Shown here: one piece after another, positions 1 to 8,174 of the stretch
Numbering within the stretch: position 1 is the first letter of the stretch
Layout of the letters: each line of letters starts with the position of its first letter
Assembly: GCA_000985875.1 (NCBI GenBank)
Contig: CCRI01000025.1
Location: forward strand, 1-61,391
DNA: 61,391 bases
Source: Neorhizobium galegae bv. officinalis
GTDB lineage: Bacteria; Pseudomonadota; Alphaproteobacteria; Rhizobiales; Rhizobiaceae
Direction of reading: 5' to 3'
Position numbers and translations under genes: made by a program
The notes under the pieces: generated by a model
What the model saw: only the letters and a program-made list of their open reading frames with translations
Told to the model about the DNA's origin: nothing
Database searches by the model: none

Positions 1-7
1 AGGAAAG

Positions 8-436
8 TCAGTTGGTCGCCTTCGGCGGCGGTACGTCGGACTTCTGCTTGCAGCCGGTCAGCCAGACGTCGTAGATCGGATGTTCGACGGCATTGAGGCC
101 GGGGCTGTCGGCAAACATCCAGCCGGTGAATATCCGGCGGATCTTGCGGTCGAGGGTGATCTCGTCGACTTCCACGAAACCGTCGATCTTCTGGGCTTCC
201 GTATCGTCGCGGGAATAACAGACCTTCGGCGTCACCTGCAGCGCGCCGTACTGGACCGTCTCATTGACATAGACGTCGAACGTGGTGATGCGGCCGGTGA
301 TCTTGTCGATGCCGGCAAAGACCGCGACCGGGTTGTTCAGCCGCGCAGCAGATACACCATCCGCCGCAAGCACGGATGCCAGCGCGGTCAATGCGCCGAT
401 CATTTGCCTGCGTGGAAAAACCGTCATCAATCCCAT
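8..436 (-). CDS. DUF2155 domain secreted protein
   Basis: This 142-residue protein has an N-terminal signal-like segment (twin Arg followed by a hydrophobic stretch, likely cleavage near residue 33 after VSA). The rest is the compact DUF2155 fold, with the recognisable stretches VFAGIDKITGRITTFDVYVN and IFTGWMFADSPGLNAVEHP. Two cysteines (in PKVCY and LTGCK) could form a periplasmic disulfide. The ATG at 436 is preceded by GGGAAG at good spacing; a second ATG three codons on is also possible. It is the last gene of a minus-strand run that begins with gatB, directly after the NDUFA12 gene, which is the usual alphaproteobacterial pairing. Molecular function is unknown. Confidence 0.85.
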   Translation of the reverse strand: MGLMTVFPRRQMIGALTALASVLAADGVSAARLNNPVAVFAGIDKITGRITTFDVYVNETVQYGALQVTPKVCYSRDDTEAQKIDGFVEVDEITLDRKIRRIFTGWMFADSPGLNAVEHPIYDVWLTGCKQKSDVPPPKATN

Positions 437-503
437 TATGCTTCCCGTCCCGGCGATCCCGTGGGCGTCGAGACCTAGAGTGCGATTGTGGCCAAAACAG
501 GTG

Positions 504-902
504 TCAGTTGCCAGGCGTCCAGGCGTCGTAATCGCCGGTGACGCGGGGGCGTTCGCCGGTGGCGGCAAGCGAGCCCTGCGGGCGATAGGCAAGCGGCGTG
601 CCGGTGCCGTTGGCCTTGTGCGCCTTTTCCCATTCACGGGCCTTGTAGTCTTCCTTGGACGGCGGGACATCGGTGCGATAGTGCATCCAGCCATGCCAGC
701 CCGGCCCGATTGCGGAGGCCTCCGCGTAATCCTTGTAGATCACCCAACGCTTCGGCTTGCCCCAGGATGTCATCGGGCCTTCGTAGTAGATATTGCCGAG
801 CTCGTCCTCGCCGACCTTCTTGCCGAAACGCCAGGTGAAGAACCGGGTGCCCATGGTCTGTCCATTCCACCAGGTGAAGATCTGCAGCAGGAGGTTTTTC
901 AT
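504..902 (-). CDS. NADH:ubiquinone oxidoreductase NDUFA12-type accessory subunit
   Basis: A 132-residue homologue of the mitochondrial complex I accessory subunit NDUFA12 (B17.2). Family hallmarks are GNIYYEG, the KRWVIYKDYAEASAIGPGWH block and a Trp-rich HGWMHYRTDVPPS segment. It has no cofactor motif and no clear membrane span, which fits a peripheral assembly or stability factor of complex I. The start ATG at 902 has GGA upstream; an in-frame upstream extension looks non-coding. It lies over 57 kb from the end of the nuo operon in this window, so it is transcribed separately, together with DUF2155 and two GNAT genes. Confidence 0.92.
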   Translation of the reverse strand: MKNLLLQIFTWWNGQTMGTRFFTWRFGKKVGEDELGNIYYEGPMTSWGKPKRWVIYKDYAEASAIGPGWHGWMHYRTDVPPSKEDYKAREWEKAHKANGTGTPLAYRPQGSLAATGERPRVTGDYDAWTPGN

Positions 903-1005
903 GGATGTTCCGTCGGCTTGGCAAACAGGATGACGATCGAATTGGCTGATCCGCTTATGCCGCCTGACGCCTTCGATGTCCAGTGATTCCAAATGTCGCG
1001 CACGG

Positions 1006-1467
1006 TCATTTGAGCTTCATCTTGAAGCCGAAATGGCTTTTGGCGAAACCGAGCCGTTCATAGAAGCGATGCGCATCCGTGCGGGCCATATTGGAGGTGA
1101 GTGCGACCTGGCGGCAATCGCGCCGCCTGGCTTCCTCGATCGCGTGTCCGATCATCCGGGCGCCGATGCCCTTGCCGCGCATGTCGCTGCGCGTCTGCAC
1201 CGCTTCCAGGATCATCGACAGCGATCCCCTGCCCGTCAGCGTGCGGTTGAAGAGAATCTGGAACGTGCCGACCACCTCGCCATCCAGTTCGGCGACGAAA
1301 AGCTGTTCGTTCTGAGAGGCATCGATGACGTTGAAGGCGCGCAGGTAGTCGTCGAAGGCGGCCTCGTCGGTCGTATCGCCATGGCCGCCGAGATCATCCG
1401 CCGCAAACAGGGCGATGAGTTCGGGAAGATCGGCTTGCCGCGCCCTGCGGATCACGATGTCGGCCAT
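1006..1467 (-). CDS. GNAT family N-acetyltransferase
   Basis: A 153-residue single-domain GNAT protein. Acetyl-CoA binding motif A is visible as RSDMRGKGIGARMIGHAIEE, and the C-terminal strand-helix motif as DAHRFYERLGFAKSHFGFKM. GAGGAG sits 5 nt before the ATG. It follows another GNAT gene by about 25 nt in the gatB-GNAT-GNAT-NDUFA12-DUF2155 run and is probably co-transcribed. The substrate cannot be predicted from sequence. Confidence 0.9.
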   Translation of the reverse strand: MADIVIRRARQADLPELIALFAADDLGGHGDTTDEAAFDDYLRAFNVIDASQNEQLFVAELDGEVVGTFQILFNRTLTGRGSLSMILEAVQTRSDMRGKGIGARMIGHAIEEARRRDCRQVALTSNMARTDAHRFYERLGFAKSHFGFKMKLK

Positions 1468-1492
1468 GCAGGCTCCTCTTCGGTGTCGAGAC

Positions 1493-1999
1493 CTAACGCA
1501 ACTCCAGCCGCTTCTCCATGATGATCGCCGGCAGGCCGGAATTGGGAGCGCCCCATTCCTCCATCCGGTCGACCTCGGAAAATCCGAGCCGCTCGTAGAA
1601 ATACATCGCGCGCACGTTCGGCAGCGCTACCTCGACCCGCATGATCTCGGCATCCGGAAAACAGGTTTCGAGCTCGGCGAAGATATCACGGCCGATGCCC
1701 TCGTTCTGGCAGGATGGCTTGACGTAGAGCTGGTGCAGCATCGCCGTCTTGACCATTTTCGGATACATGGCGGCATAACCCATGCCGCCGATATCCTTGC
1801 CGTTGTCGGCCACCAGGAATTCGCCGCCGCGCTTCTGGATGCGCGACCGGACGGCGGCGGCCGAATGCCAGCCATCGACCATCCGCTTGACCTTGTCGGC
1901 CCCGTAGAACGGGTCGTAAGTATCGTGAAAGGTCGCCGCCAGCAGCGCGCGGACCTGCTCGACGTCGGCTTCTCCCGCGGTGCGGACGAAGTAGACCAT
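1493..1999 (-). CDS. GNAT family N-acetyltransferase
   Basis: A 168-residue GNAT protein. The acetyl-CoA loop is QNEGIGRDIFAELE, followed by the typical VRAMYFYERLGFSEVDRMEE motif. It starts only 5 nt after the gatB stop codon, so it is very likely translated from the gatB message. It differs clearly in sequence from the GNAT protein that follows it, so the pair is not a recent duplication. Substrate unknown. Confidence 0.9.
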   Translation of the reverse strand: MVYFVRTAGEADVEQVRALLAATFHDTYDPFYGADKVKRMVDGWHSAAAVRSRIQKRGGEFLVADNGKDIGGMGYAAMYPKMVKTAMLHQLYVKPSCQNEGIGRDIFAELETCFPDAEIMRVEVALPNVRAMYFYERLGFSEVDRMEEWGAPNSGLPAIIMEKRLELR

Positions 2000-2004
2000 C
2001 GAGC

Positions 2005-3510
2005 CTATTCCTCTTCGATCCCGAGCTTCGCCTTGACGAGAGCCTGCACGGCCTGGGGATTGGCCTTGCCGCCGGTCGACTTCATCACCTGGCCGACGAA
2101 CCAGCCGGCAAGCGTGGGCTTGGCCTTGACCTTGGCGACCTGGTCCGGATTGGCGGCGATGATCTCGTCGACAGCGGCCTCGATCGCGCCGGTATCGGTG
2201 ACCTGCTTCATGCCGCGGCTCTCGACGATCTCGGCCGGGTCACCGCCCTCGGTGAGCACGATCTCGAACAGGTCCTTGGCGATCTTGCCGGAGATCGTCT
2301 CTGCCTTGATGAGGTCGATGATGGCGCCGAGCTGGGCCGGAGAAACCGGAGTCTCTTCAATGTCTTTGCCGGTTCTGTTCAAGGCGCCGAGCAGGTCGTT
2401 GATGACCCAGTTGGCGGCAATCTTGCCGTCGCGGCCTTCGGCAACGGCCTCGAAATAATCGGCGATCGCCTTTTCGGACACCAGAACCGAGGCGTCGTAG
2501 ATCGACAGGCCAAGCTCACGTACGAAACGGGCCTTCTTGTCGTCCGGCAGTTCCGGCAGATGGCGTTCCAGCTCGGCGATGAAGGCATCGTCGAATTCGA
2601 GCGGCAGCAGGTCCGGATCCGGGAAATAGCGATAGTCGTGCGCGTCTTCCTTCGAGCGCATCGAGCGCGTCTCGCCCTTGTTCGGGTCGAAGAGGCGGGT
2701 CTCCTGGTCGATCGAGCCGCCGTCTTCCAGAATGCCGATCTGACGGCGCGCTTCGTATTCGATCGCCTGGCCGATGAAACGGATCGAGTTGACGTTCTTG
2801 ATCTCGCAGCGGGTGCCGAATTCGGCGCCCGGACGACGCACCGAGACGTTGACGTCGGCGCGCATCGAGCCTTCGTCCATGTTGCCGTCGCAGGTGCCGA
2901 GATAACGCACGATCGAGCGCAGTTTGGTCATATAGGCCTTGGCTTCGTCGGAGGAGCGCATGTCGGGCTTGGAGACGATCTCCATCAGCGCCACGCCGGA
3001 GCGGTTCAAGTCCACATAGGACATGGTCGGATGCTGGTCGTGCATCGACTTGCCCGCATCCTGTTCGAGATGCAGGCGCTCGATGCCGATCTCGATATCC
3101 TCGAACTGGCCCTGGCGATCCGGACCGAGCGAGATGACGATCTTGCCCTCGCCGACAATCGGATCCTTGTACTGGGAGATCTGGTAGCCCTGCGGCAAGT
3201 CCGGATAGAAATAGTTCTTGCGGTCGAACAGCGAACGCTTGTTGATCGCGGCCTTGAGGCCCAGGCCGGTGCGCACCGCCTGCTTGATGCATTCCTCGTT
3301 GATCACGGGCAGCATGCCGGGCATGGCCGCATCGACGAGCGAGACGTTGGAATTGGCCGGCTTGCCGAACTCGGTCGAGGCGCCGGAGAAGAGCTTGGAA
3401 TTGGAGAGAACCTGGGCGTGCACCTCCATGCCGATGATGACTTCCCAATCGCCGGTGGCGCCGGGGATGAAGCGTTTCGGATCGGGCGTGCGGACGTCGA
3501 CAAGGGTCAT
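2005..3510 (-). CDS. gatB: Asp-tRNA(Asn)/Glu-tRNA(Gln) amidotransferase subunit B
   Basis: This 501-residue subunit of the GatCAB amidotransferase phosphorylates and transamidates misacylated Glu-tRNA(Gln) (and Asp-tRNA(Asn)). Family signatures include GMEVHAQVLSNSKLFSGAS near the N terminus, DLNRSGVALMEIVSKPD, MRADVNVSVR and YRYFPDPDLLPLEFDD, followed by the C-terminal YqeY-like tail (FVGQVMKSTGGKANPQ). The chosen start gives MTLVDVRTPDPKRF; an upstream in-frame start would add a non-conserved leader. gatB is separated from gatCA by about 1.9 kb of unrelated genes, a common rhizobial arrangement. It heads a minus-strand run with two GNAT genes, NDUFA12 and DUF2155. Confidence 0.97.
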   Translation of the reverse strand: MTLVDVRTPDPKRFIPGATGDWEVIIGMEVHAQVLSNSKLFSGASTEFGKPANSNVSLVDAAMPGMLPVINEECIKQAVRTGLGLKAAINKRSLFDRKNYFYPDLPQGYQISQYKDPIVGEGKIVISLGPDRQGQFEDIEIGIERLHLEQDAGKSMHDQHPTMSYVDLNRSGVALMEIVSKPDMRSSDEAKAYMTKLRSIVRYLGTCDGNMDEGSMRADVNVSVRRPGAEFGTRCEIKNVNSIRFIGQAIEYEARRQIGILEDGGSIDQETRLFDPNKGETRSMRSKEDAHDYRYFPDPDLLPLEFDDAFIAELERHLPELPDDKKARFVRELGLSIYDASVLVSEKAIADYFEAVAEGRDGKIAANWVINDLLGALNRTGKDIEETPVSPAQLGAIIDLIKAETISGKIAKDLFEIVLTEGGDPAEIVESRGMKQVTDTGAIEAAVDEIIAANPDQVAKVKAKPTLAGWFVGQVMKSTGGKANPQAVQALVKAKLGIEEE

Positions 3511-3597
3511 CTGATGCTCGTGAAATGGTCTCGATTGGGTTTTCTGGAGGTAGAGCAAATGGCGCGGAGGTGCAAGGCTTGCTGCGCGTCGGTATCA

Positions 3598-3613
3598 CTG
3601 TGGAATACCACAG
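3598..3613. promoter_or_regulatory. Perfect inverted repeat between divergent gatB and DUF1294 genes
   Basis: CTGTGG-AATA-CCACAG is a perfect 6-bp palindrome with a 4-nt centre, in the 141-nt gap between the divergent gatB and DUF1294 starts. It could be an operator or a small hairpin. No regulator is implied by the sequence. Confidence 0.3.
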
Positions 3614-3651
3614 TTCAGCCGGCTTTAACCAGACTCTGGTGAAATCGCGCA

Positions 3652-3975
3652 ATGGAGCTATCAACCCCACTCACGCTATTTATCCTGTATCTCCTCCTGA
3701 ACGTCCTGGCATTCTGCGTTTACTGGTGGGACAAGCAGGCGGCTATCGATGGCACATGGCGGATCAGCGAGCGCACGCTCCTGGGTATAGCCTTCGTCGG
3801 CGGCAGCCTGGGCGCCGTGACCGCGCAACAGATGCTGCGGCACAAGACCCGCAAGGAGCCTTTTCGCACGCTGCTGATGATGATCGTCGCCCTTCACACG
3901 CTCGGCGCCGCGTCATGGCTATTTGCGCCGGAATTCACGCAGCGGGCGCTCGCGGCGATCGCCCAGGCGATCTAG
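3652..3975 (+). CDS. DUF1294 family small membrane protein
   Basis: A 107-residue integral membrane protein of the DUF1294 family, recognised by a hydrophobic N-terminal helix, the motif FCVYWWDKQAA, then RISERTLLGIAFVGGSLGA, and HKTRKEPFRTLL between helices. About three membrane segments are visible (residues 7-25, 43-60, 75-92). Function is unknown; some relatives are fused to cold-shock domains, which is not the case here. It is divergent from gatB, and its stop codon overlaps that of the convergent GNAT gene through a shared CTAG. Confidence 0.85.
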   Translation: MELSTPLTLFILYLLLNVLAFCVYWWDKQAAIDGTWRISERTLLGIAFVGGSLGAVTAQQMLRHKTRKEPFRTLLMMIVALHTLGAASWLFAPEFTQRALAAIAQAI

Positions 3976-4481
3976 AAGCTCGGCCCGTAGGTGTCAGGCG
4001 CTTCCGCGACGAGGCGCTTCGACAGGCCGACCGACTGCACGTCCCGGTCGATCTTCGGCGAATAGATGGTCGAGAGCCAGTTGATGGAATAGCCCAGCTT
4101 CTCGAAGAAGCCGACCGCCTCGGCATTGCGGGCGTGGGTCTCGACGCGGGCGACTTCAAAACCCTGGTGGACGATCTCGGCCTCGACCTCGACAAGAAGC
4201 GCGCGGCCGAGCCCCTGCCCCTTGAAGGACGGATCGATCCAGAAATCGGAGATCAGCTCGTCGAGTTTTTCGCGCGCCGCCCAGCCGGCGAGATTGCCGG
4301 CCTGTTCGACAACGGTAATGGTGAGCCAGGAGGAGCGCGTGAAGTTCTGGAAGGCAGTGCGGGCGCTGGAGCGCATATCGGTCATCTCGCCGATCGAAAT
4401 CATGGCCTTCTCCCAGGAGCGGAAGCCGATTTCCGCCAGGATATCCACCTCGTCCTCACGCGCATTGCGAATATGGGCCAT
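3972..4481 (-). CDS. GNAT family N-acetyltransferase
   Basis: A 169-residue GNAT protein. The acetyl-CoA site is DPSFKGQGLGRALLVEVEAE, and the C-terminal motif is ARNAEAVGFFEKLGYSINW. The start chosen (MAHIRNAREDEVDIL) begins the conserved first beta strand; the upstream in-frame extension is not GNAT-like. It is divergent from the YjhX-type gene. In E. coli the YjhX toxin is paired with YjhQ, a GNAT-family protein, so a functional link is possible but unproven. Otherwise the substrate is unknown. Confidence 0.88.
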   Translation of the reverse strand: MAHIRNAREDEVDILAEIGFRSWEKAMISIGEMTDMRSSARTAFQNFTRSSWLTITVVEQAGNLAGWAAREKLDELISDFWIDPSFKGQGLGRALLVEVEAEIVHQGFEVARVETHARNAEAVGFFEKLGYSINWLSTIYSPKIDRDVQSVGLSKRLVAEAPDTYGPSF

Positions 4482-4562
4482 AGCTTCCCCTGTTGGAAAT
4501 GCCAGTAGAACACTGAGTCTGCGCTTTGACCAGTGCAACATCTAGGGCGTTTCGGTCAGGTG

Positions 4563-4591
4563 CTTGACGGCTGGGGAAAACCCGCCTAGTG
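4563..4591 (+). promoter_or_regulatory. Possible promoter upstream of the YjhX gene
   Basis: CTTGAC, a 17-nt spacer and CTAGTG resemble the rhizobial sigma-70 pattern CTTGAC-N17-CTATAT. The site lies about 170 nt before the YjhX start on the same strand. The -10 element matches only partly. Confidence 0.35.
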
Positions 4592-4761
4592 CGGTTTTCG
4601 CATTGATGGAGTTTTGATGTACCCGTCCAGAGAGACCTGCTGAGGGGCCGGCCCCGCATCCAGCCGCGCCGGCCCAGACAAAAACGAGAACCCCGACGTT
4701 TCGCAACGCCGGCAACGTTTTTGTGCGCTCGTTTGCGAGCGCTTCTCCGGACATCAGGACA

Positions 4762-5019
4762 ATGGATATTTCTCGCGCCGAACAGCGCATCCTCCACCTG
4801 CTCGCCCAGGGCGGCAGAATCGAGATCACCCGCGACGACAACAGAAAGATCGAAAAACTACAGCTCGTCACCCGGGAGGGCTGGGCCTTCTCGGGTCTGG
4901 ACCTCGTCACCTTCCGAAAGCTCAAGCAGAAGAAGGCAATCAAATCCCAGGGCGGCAAGCCCTACCGCATCACCGAAAGAGGACTGGTGCTGGTGAGGGC
5001 CGAGCAGGACAATCGGTGA
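4762..5019 (+). CDS. yjhX: YjhX (TopAI) family toxin-like protein
   Basis: An 85-residue protein matching the YjhX/UPF0386 family along its whole length, with MDISRAEQRILHLLAQGGRI at the N terminus and KAIKSQGGKPYRITERGLVL at the C terminus. E. coli YjhX was reported as a DNA topoisomerase I inhibitor (TopAI), neutralised by YjhQ, and the E. coli protein has about the same length. An upstream in-frame ATG would add 13 residues; the internal ATG is chosen because it matches the family start. There is no cognate gene directly downstream on the same strand; a GNAT gene lies divergently upstream. Toxicity here is untested and it may be a regulator. Confidence 0.85.
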   Translation: MDISRAEQRILHLLAQGGRIEITRDDNRKIEKLQLVTREGWAFSGLDLVTFRKLKQKKAIKSQGGKPYRITERGLVLVRAEQDNR

Positions 5020-5070
5020 GACGGATGAAAGGCCGCGCGTCGTCCTCGGCGCGCGGCGTTGAGCCTGCAG

Positions 5071-5343
5071 TCAGCATAGTGCCGAAATCTCCGCCCGCAT
5101 CACCGACCAGTCCTCGGCGATCGAGGCTGCGCGACTCTTGCTGGCGCGGCGGTACCAGTAGTTGGCGTTCCAGTCGTCGCCTTCGATGCGGTGACAAAGA
5201 GCGTGGCCCCAGTCGAAGGGCTGTTCGCCCTCATGGGCCTGACAGATGTTGTGGACCGCTTCCCAGTCCGTGCCCATGGCGAAGCCGGAGGTTGCGAGGC
5301 GATCGAACGCCTCGATCAAATGTGCGAGATCCGTCTCAGCCAT
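5071..5343 (-). CDS. Conserved hypothetical protein (90 aa)
   Basis: A 90-residue acidic protein, predicted mostly helical, with many Trp residues (TDWEAVHNICQAHEG, FDWGHALCHRIEGDDWNANYW). I do not recognise a named domain. It has a good ribosome binding site (GGGGAG) 6 nt before the ATG, inside a short GNAT-like gene fragment that follows gatA. It is probably the last gene of the gatCA transcript. Composition and codon use resemble the neighbours, so it looks like a real gene of unknown role. Confidence 0.7.
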   Translation of the reverse strand: MAETDLAHLIEAFDRLATSGFAMGTDWEAVHNICQAHEGEQPFDWGHALCHRIEGDDWNANYWYRRASKSRAASIAEDWSVMRAEISALC

Positions 5344-5413
5344 GAACCATCTCCCCGGCGACCGCCTGATGATCGGCGGCCGTCATTTTCCGGATGATCA
5401 GTCCGCTTACCAC
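5336..5413 (-). pseudogene. Possible truncated GNAT acetyltransferase start
   Basis: Overlapping the gatA stop codon, a GTG-initiated 25-codon frame encodes SGLIIRKMTAADHQAVAGEM, which looks like the first strand and helix of a GNAT protein, then stops. No continuation is found in other frames because the next gene starts immediately. It may be a remnant left after deletion of a GNAT gene, with its 3' part now serving as the leader of the following gene. The evidence is short and could be chance. Confidence 0.35.
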
Positions 5414-6888
5414 CACTTTGCCGGCGTGAACCGGCCGGCGGCCTGTTCGATGACGTAAGCGGTGCGGAACAGCGTTTCTTCCTCGAACGGCTTGCCGATC
5501 AGCTGCAGGCCGAGCGGCAGGCCCTTGGCGTCGAGGCCGGCGGGAACGGCGATGCCCGGCAGGCCGGCCATGTTCACCGTCACCGTGAAGATGTCGTTGA
5601 GGTACATCTTGACCGGATCGGAGGCGAGGTCCTCGTCGGCGATGCCGAAGGCGGAAGACGGCGTGGCGGGCGTCAGGATCGCATCGACGCCGGCGTCGAA
5701 GACGACCTCGAAGTCGCGCTTGATCAGCGTGCGGACTTTTTGCGCCTGAAGGTAATAGGCGTCGTAATAACCGGCCGACAGAACGTAGGTGCCGATCATG
5801 ATGCGGCGCTTGACCTCGGTGCCGAAGCCGGCAGCGCGGGTCTTTTCGTACATGTCGACGATGTCCTTGCCGTCGACGCGCAGGCCGTAGCGCACTCCGT
5901 CGTAGCGGGCGAGGTTCGACGAGGCTTCGGCTGGCGCGACGATGTAATAGGCCGGCAGCGCGTATTTGGTGTGCGGCAGGGTGATGTCGACGATCTCGGC
6001 ACCAGCATCCTTCAGCCAGGCGATGCCCTGAGCCCAAAGTTTTTCGATCTCCTCCGGCATGCCTTCGACGCGGTATTCCTTCGGAATGCCGATCTTCATG
6101 CCCTTGAGCGACTGGCCGAGCGAGGCTTCGTAATCCGGCACCGGCAGGTCGACCGAGGTCGTGTCCTTGGCATCGACCGAGGCCATCGACCTCAGCATGA
6201 TCGCCGCGTCGCGCACGTCGCGGGCGATCGGGCCGGCCTGGTCGAGCGACGAGGCAAAGGCCACCGTGCCCCAGCGCGAGCAGCGGCCATAGGTCGGCTT
6301 GATGCCGACGATGCCGGTGAAGGCGGCCGGCTGGCGGATCGAACCACCGGTATCGGTGGCCGTCGCGCCAGCGCAGAGGAATGCGGACACCGCAGCGGCA
6401 GAACCGCCGGAAGAACCGCCCGGCACGAGCTGCTGGTTGGAACCGTTGGCCCGCCAGGGGTTGATCACTGCGCCATAATGGGAGGTCTCGTTGGAGGAGC
6501 CCATCGCGAACTCGTCCATGTTGAGTTTGCCGAGCATCACCGCGCCATCGTCCCAGAGGTTCTGGGTGACGGTCGATTCGTATTTCGGCAAGAAACCGTC
6601 GAGGATGTGGCTGCAGGCCTGGGTATGGACGTCGCGGGTGGCGAACAGGTCCTTGATGCCGAGCGGGATGCCTTCCAGCGCTCCGACCTGGCCGCTTGCA
6701 CGGCGCGCGTCGGAGGCCTTCGCCATGTCGAGCGCCTTTTCCGGCGTCACGGCCACATAGGCGTTGAACACCGAGTTGGCGGCATCGATCGCGGAAAGAT
6801 AGGCCTCAGTCAGCTCGACGGAGGTGAACTCCCGGGCTTCGAGCTTTTCGCGGGCTTCGGCAATGGTAAGGCTGGTGAGTTCGGTCAT
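5407..6888 (-). CDS. gatA: Asp-tRNA(Asn)/Glu-tRNA(Gln) amidotransferase subunit A
   Basis: The 493-residue glutaminase subunit of GatCAB, which releases ammonia from glutamine for transamidation. The amidase signature is complete: catalytic Lys in GIPLGIKDLF, the Gly/Ser-rich loop PGGSSGGSAAAVSA with the cis-Ser, and the nucleophile region TDTGGSIRQPAAFTG. Length is normal for the family. It lies 56 nt downstream of gatC on the same strand and is probably co-transcribed with it. Confidence 0.97.
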   Translation of the reverse strand: MTELTSLTIAEAREKLEAREFTSVELTEAYLSAIDAANSVFNAYVAVTPEKALDMAKASDARRASGQVGALEGIPLGIKDLFATRDVHTQACSHILDGFLPKYESTVTQNLWDDGAVMLGKLNMDEFAMGSSNETSHYGAVINPWRANGSNQQLVPGGSSGGSAAAVSAFLCAGATATDTGGSIRQPAAFTGIVGIKPTYGRCSRWGTVAFASSLDQAGPIARDVRDAAIMLRSMASVDAKDTTSVDLPVPDYEASLGQSLKGMKIGIPKEYRVEGMPEEIEKLWAQGIAWLKDAGAEIVDITLPHTKYALPAYYIVAPAEASSNLARYDGVRYGLRVDGKDIVDMYEKTRAAGFGTEVKRRIMIGTYVLSAGYYDAYYLQAQKVRTLIKRDFEVVFDAGVDAILTPATPSSAFGIADEDLASDPVKMYLNDIFTVTVNMAGLPGIAVPAGLDAKGLPLGLQLIGKPFEEETLFRTAYVIEQAAGRFTPAKWW

Positions 6889-6944
6889 GGTCTCTTCAAA
6901 CGGTTCGAAACAGGGAGAAGGTTCGGCGGGGCGCTATTGAGCGC

Positions 6945-7232
6945 TCACTCGACGACCTTCGGCACCAGGAAGAAATTATGGTCGGTGGTCGGCGCATTGG
7001 CGACGATATCGTCGGCCTTGTCGCCATCGGTGACGGCGTCGGCGCGCTTGCGCATGTCCATCGGGGTGACCGAGGTCATCGGCTCGACGCCCGTGACATC
7101 GACTTCGGAAAGCTGCTCGACGAAATTGATGATGCCGTTCAGCTCGCCGACCATGCGATTGGCATCTTCCTCGGTGACCGCAATGCGGGCAAGGCGCGCG
7201 ACGCGCTTGACGGTGGCGAGATCGACGGACAT
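6945..7232 (-). CDS. gatC: Asp-tRNA(Asn)/Glu-tRNA(Gln) amidotransferase subunit C
   Basis: The 95-residue GatC subunit, which wraps around and stabilises GatA. Typical features are VKRVARLARIAVTEEDANRM at the N terminus, LSEVDVTGVEPMTSV in the middle and the terminal HNFFLVPKVVE. It is the first gene of the gatCA pair. An upstream -35/-10-like pair is recorded separately. Confidence 0.97.
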   Translation of the reverse strand: MSVDLATVKRVARLARIAVTEEDANRMVGELNGIINFVEQLSEVDVTGVEPMTSVTPMDMRKRADAVTDGDKADDIVANAPTTDHNFFLVPKVVE

Positions 7233-7263
7233 GGCATAACTCCAATGGGAAATTTCCCCTTCG

Positions 7264-7291
7264 CTATAATGGCCATGCCCGCCCTTCGCAA
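7264..7291 (-). promoter_or_regulatory. gatC: Possible gatCA promoter
   Basis: On the minus strand, TTGCGA, a 16-nt spacer and TTATAG lie about 30 nt upstream of the gatC start. The -35 element overlaps one arm of an inverted repeat (CCTTCGCAA at 7283-7291 and TTGCGAAGG at 7310-7318) that may end transcription from the upstream hydrolase gene. Matches are partial. Confidence 0.3.
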
Positions 7292-7341
7292 CAGGGAGCG
7301 CGCCTCAATTTGCGAAGGCGCGCCGCCTGAAAGGATGCGAC

Positions 7342-8043
7342 TTAGAAGGTCAGGCTGCCGCCCGGCACCGGTGTCTCGACCCGGGTGCGGGAGCCTTCCA
7401 TGCCCTTGACGAACTTTTCCGGCGTCTGATCGACGCCCGGCAGGCCATAATGGCAGGGCAGCGCGTGCTTGAAATCGAAGAAACGCTGGCAGGCGAGTGC
7501 CGCGACGGCGCCGCCCATGGTGAAACGGTCGCCGATCGGTACGATGCCGATATCCGGCTGGTGCAGTTCGTTGATCAGGGCCATGTCGGAGAAGATGTCG
7601 GTATCGCCCATGTGGAGGACGGAAGGCTCGTCGTCGAAATGCAGCATCAGGCCGTTGGCATTGCCGAGGCAGTGCGAAACGCCGTCTTCGGTCAGCGAGG
7701 CGGACGAATGCAGGGCATTGGTGAAGGTGGCGGTGAACCCCTCGAAACCGATCGTGCCGCCGGTATTGCCCATTTCGAGCTTCTCGACGCCCTTCTTTGC
7801 CAGCCAGACGCCGAGATCGTAGTTGGCGAGAACGACGGCGCCGGTTTCCTTGGCGATCTGGACCGTGTCGCCGACATGGTCGCCATGGCCGTGGGTCAGC
7901 AGGATATGGGTCAGGCCCTCGGCGGCGGCCTTGATGTCCTGGCCGGCAAAGGCCGGATTATAGGTCAGGAAGGGGTCGATCAGGATCTTCGCCTTGGCGG
8001 TCTCGATGCGGAAGGCGGAATGGCCGAGCCAGGTGATTTTCAT
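7342..8043 (-). CDS. Metal-dependent hydrolase, UPF0173 family (metallo-beta-lactamase fold)
   Basis: A 233-residue metallo-beta-lactamase-fold protein of the UPF0173/YtkL type. Metal ligands are visible in GHSAF near the start, THGHGDHVGD (HxHxDH), the LHSSASL segment and MGDTDIFSDM, with a final HYG near the C terminus. The start at MKITWLGHSAF is the family start; an upstream in-frame Met is not conserved. Substrate unknown. It lies upstream of gatC on the same strand. Confidence 0.92.
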   Translation of the reverse strand: MKITWLGHSAFRIETAKAKILIDPFLTYNPAFAGQDIKAAAEGLTHILLTHGHGDHVGDTVQIAKETGAVVLANYDLGVWLAKKGVEKLEMGNTGGTIGFEGFTATFTNALHSSASLTEDGVSHCLGNANGLMLHFDDEPSVLHMGDTDIFSDMALINELHQPDIGIVPIGDRFTMGGAVAALACQRFFDFKHALPCHYGLPGVDQTPEKFVKGMEGSRTRVETPVPGGSLTF

Positions 8044-8174
8044 GGAAAACTCTCCTTCAATATATGCGGGATGGTAACGACACATAGCCGATATGAGGCT
8101 AAAGGGAAGTGGGACAGAGGGTGGGACAGAACCCTCTCCGGCCCACCCTATTGGATCCCCGGGATGAAGAACGC

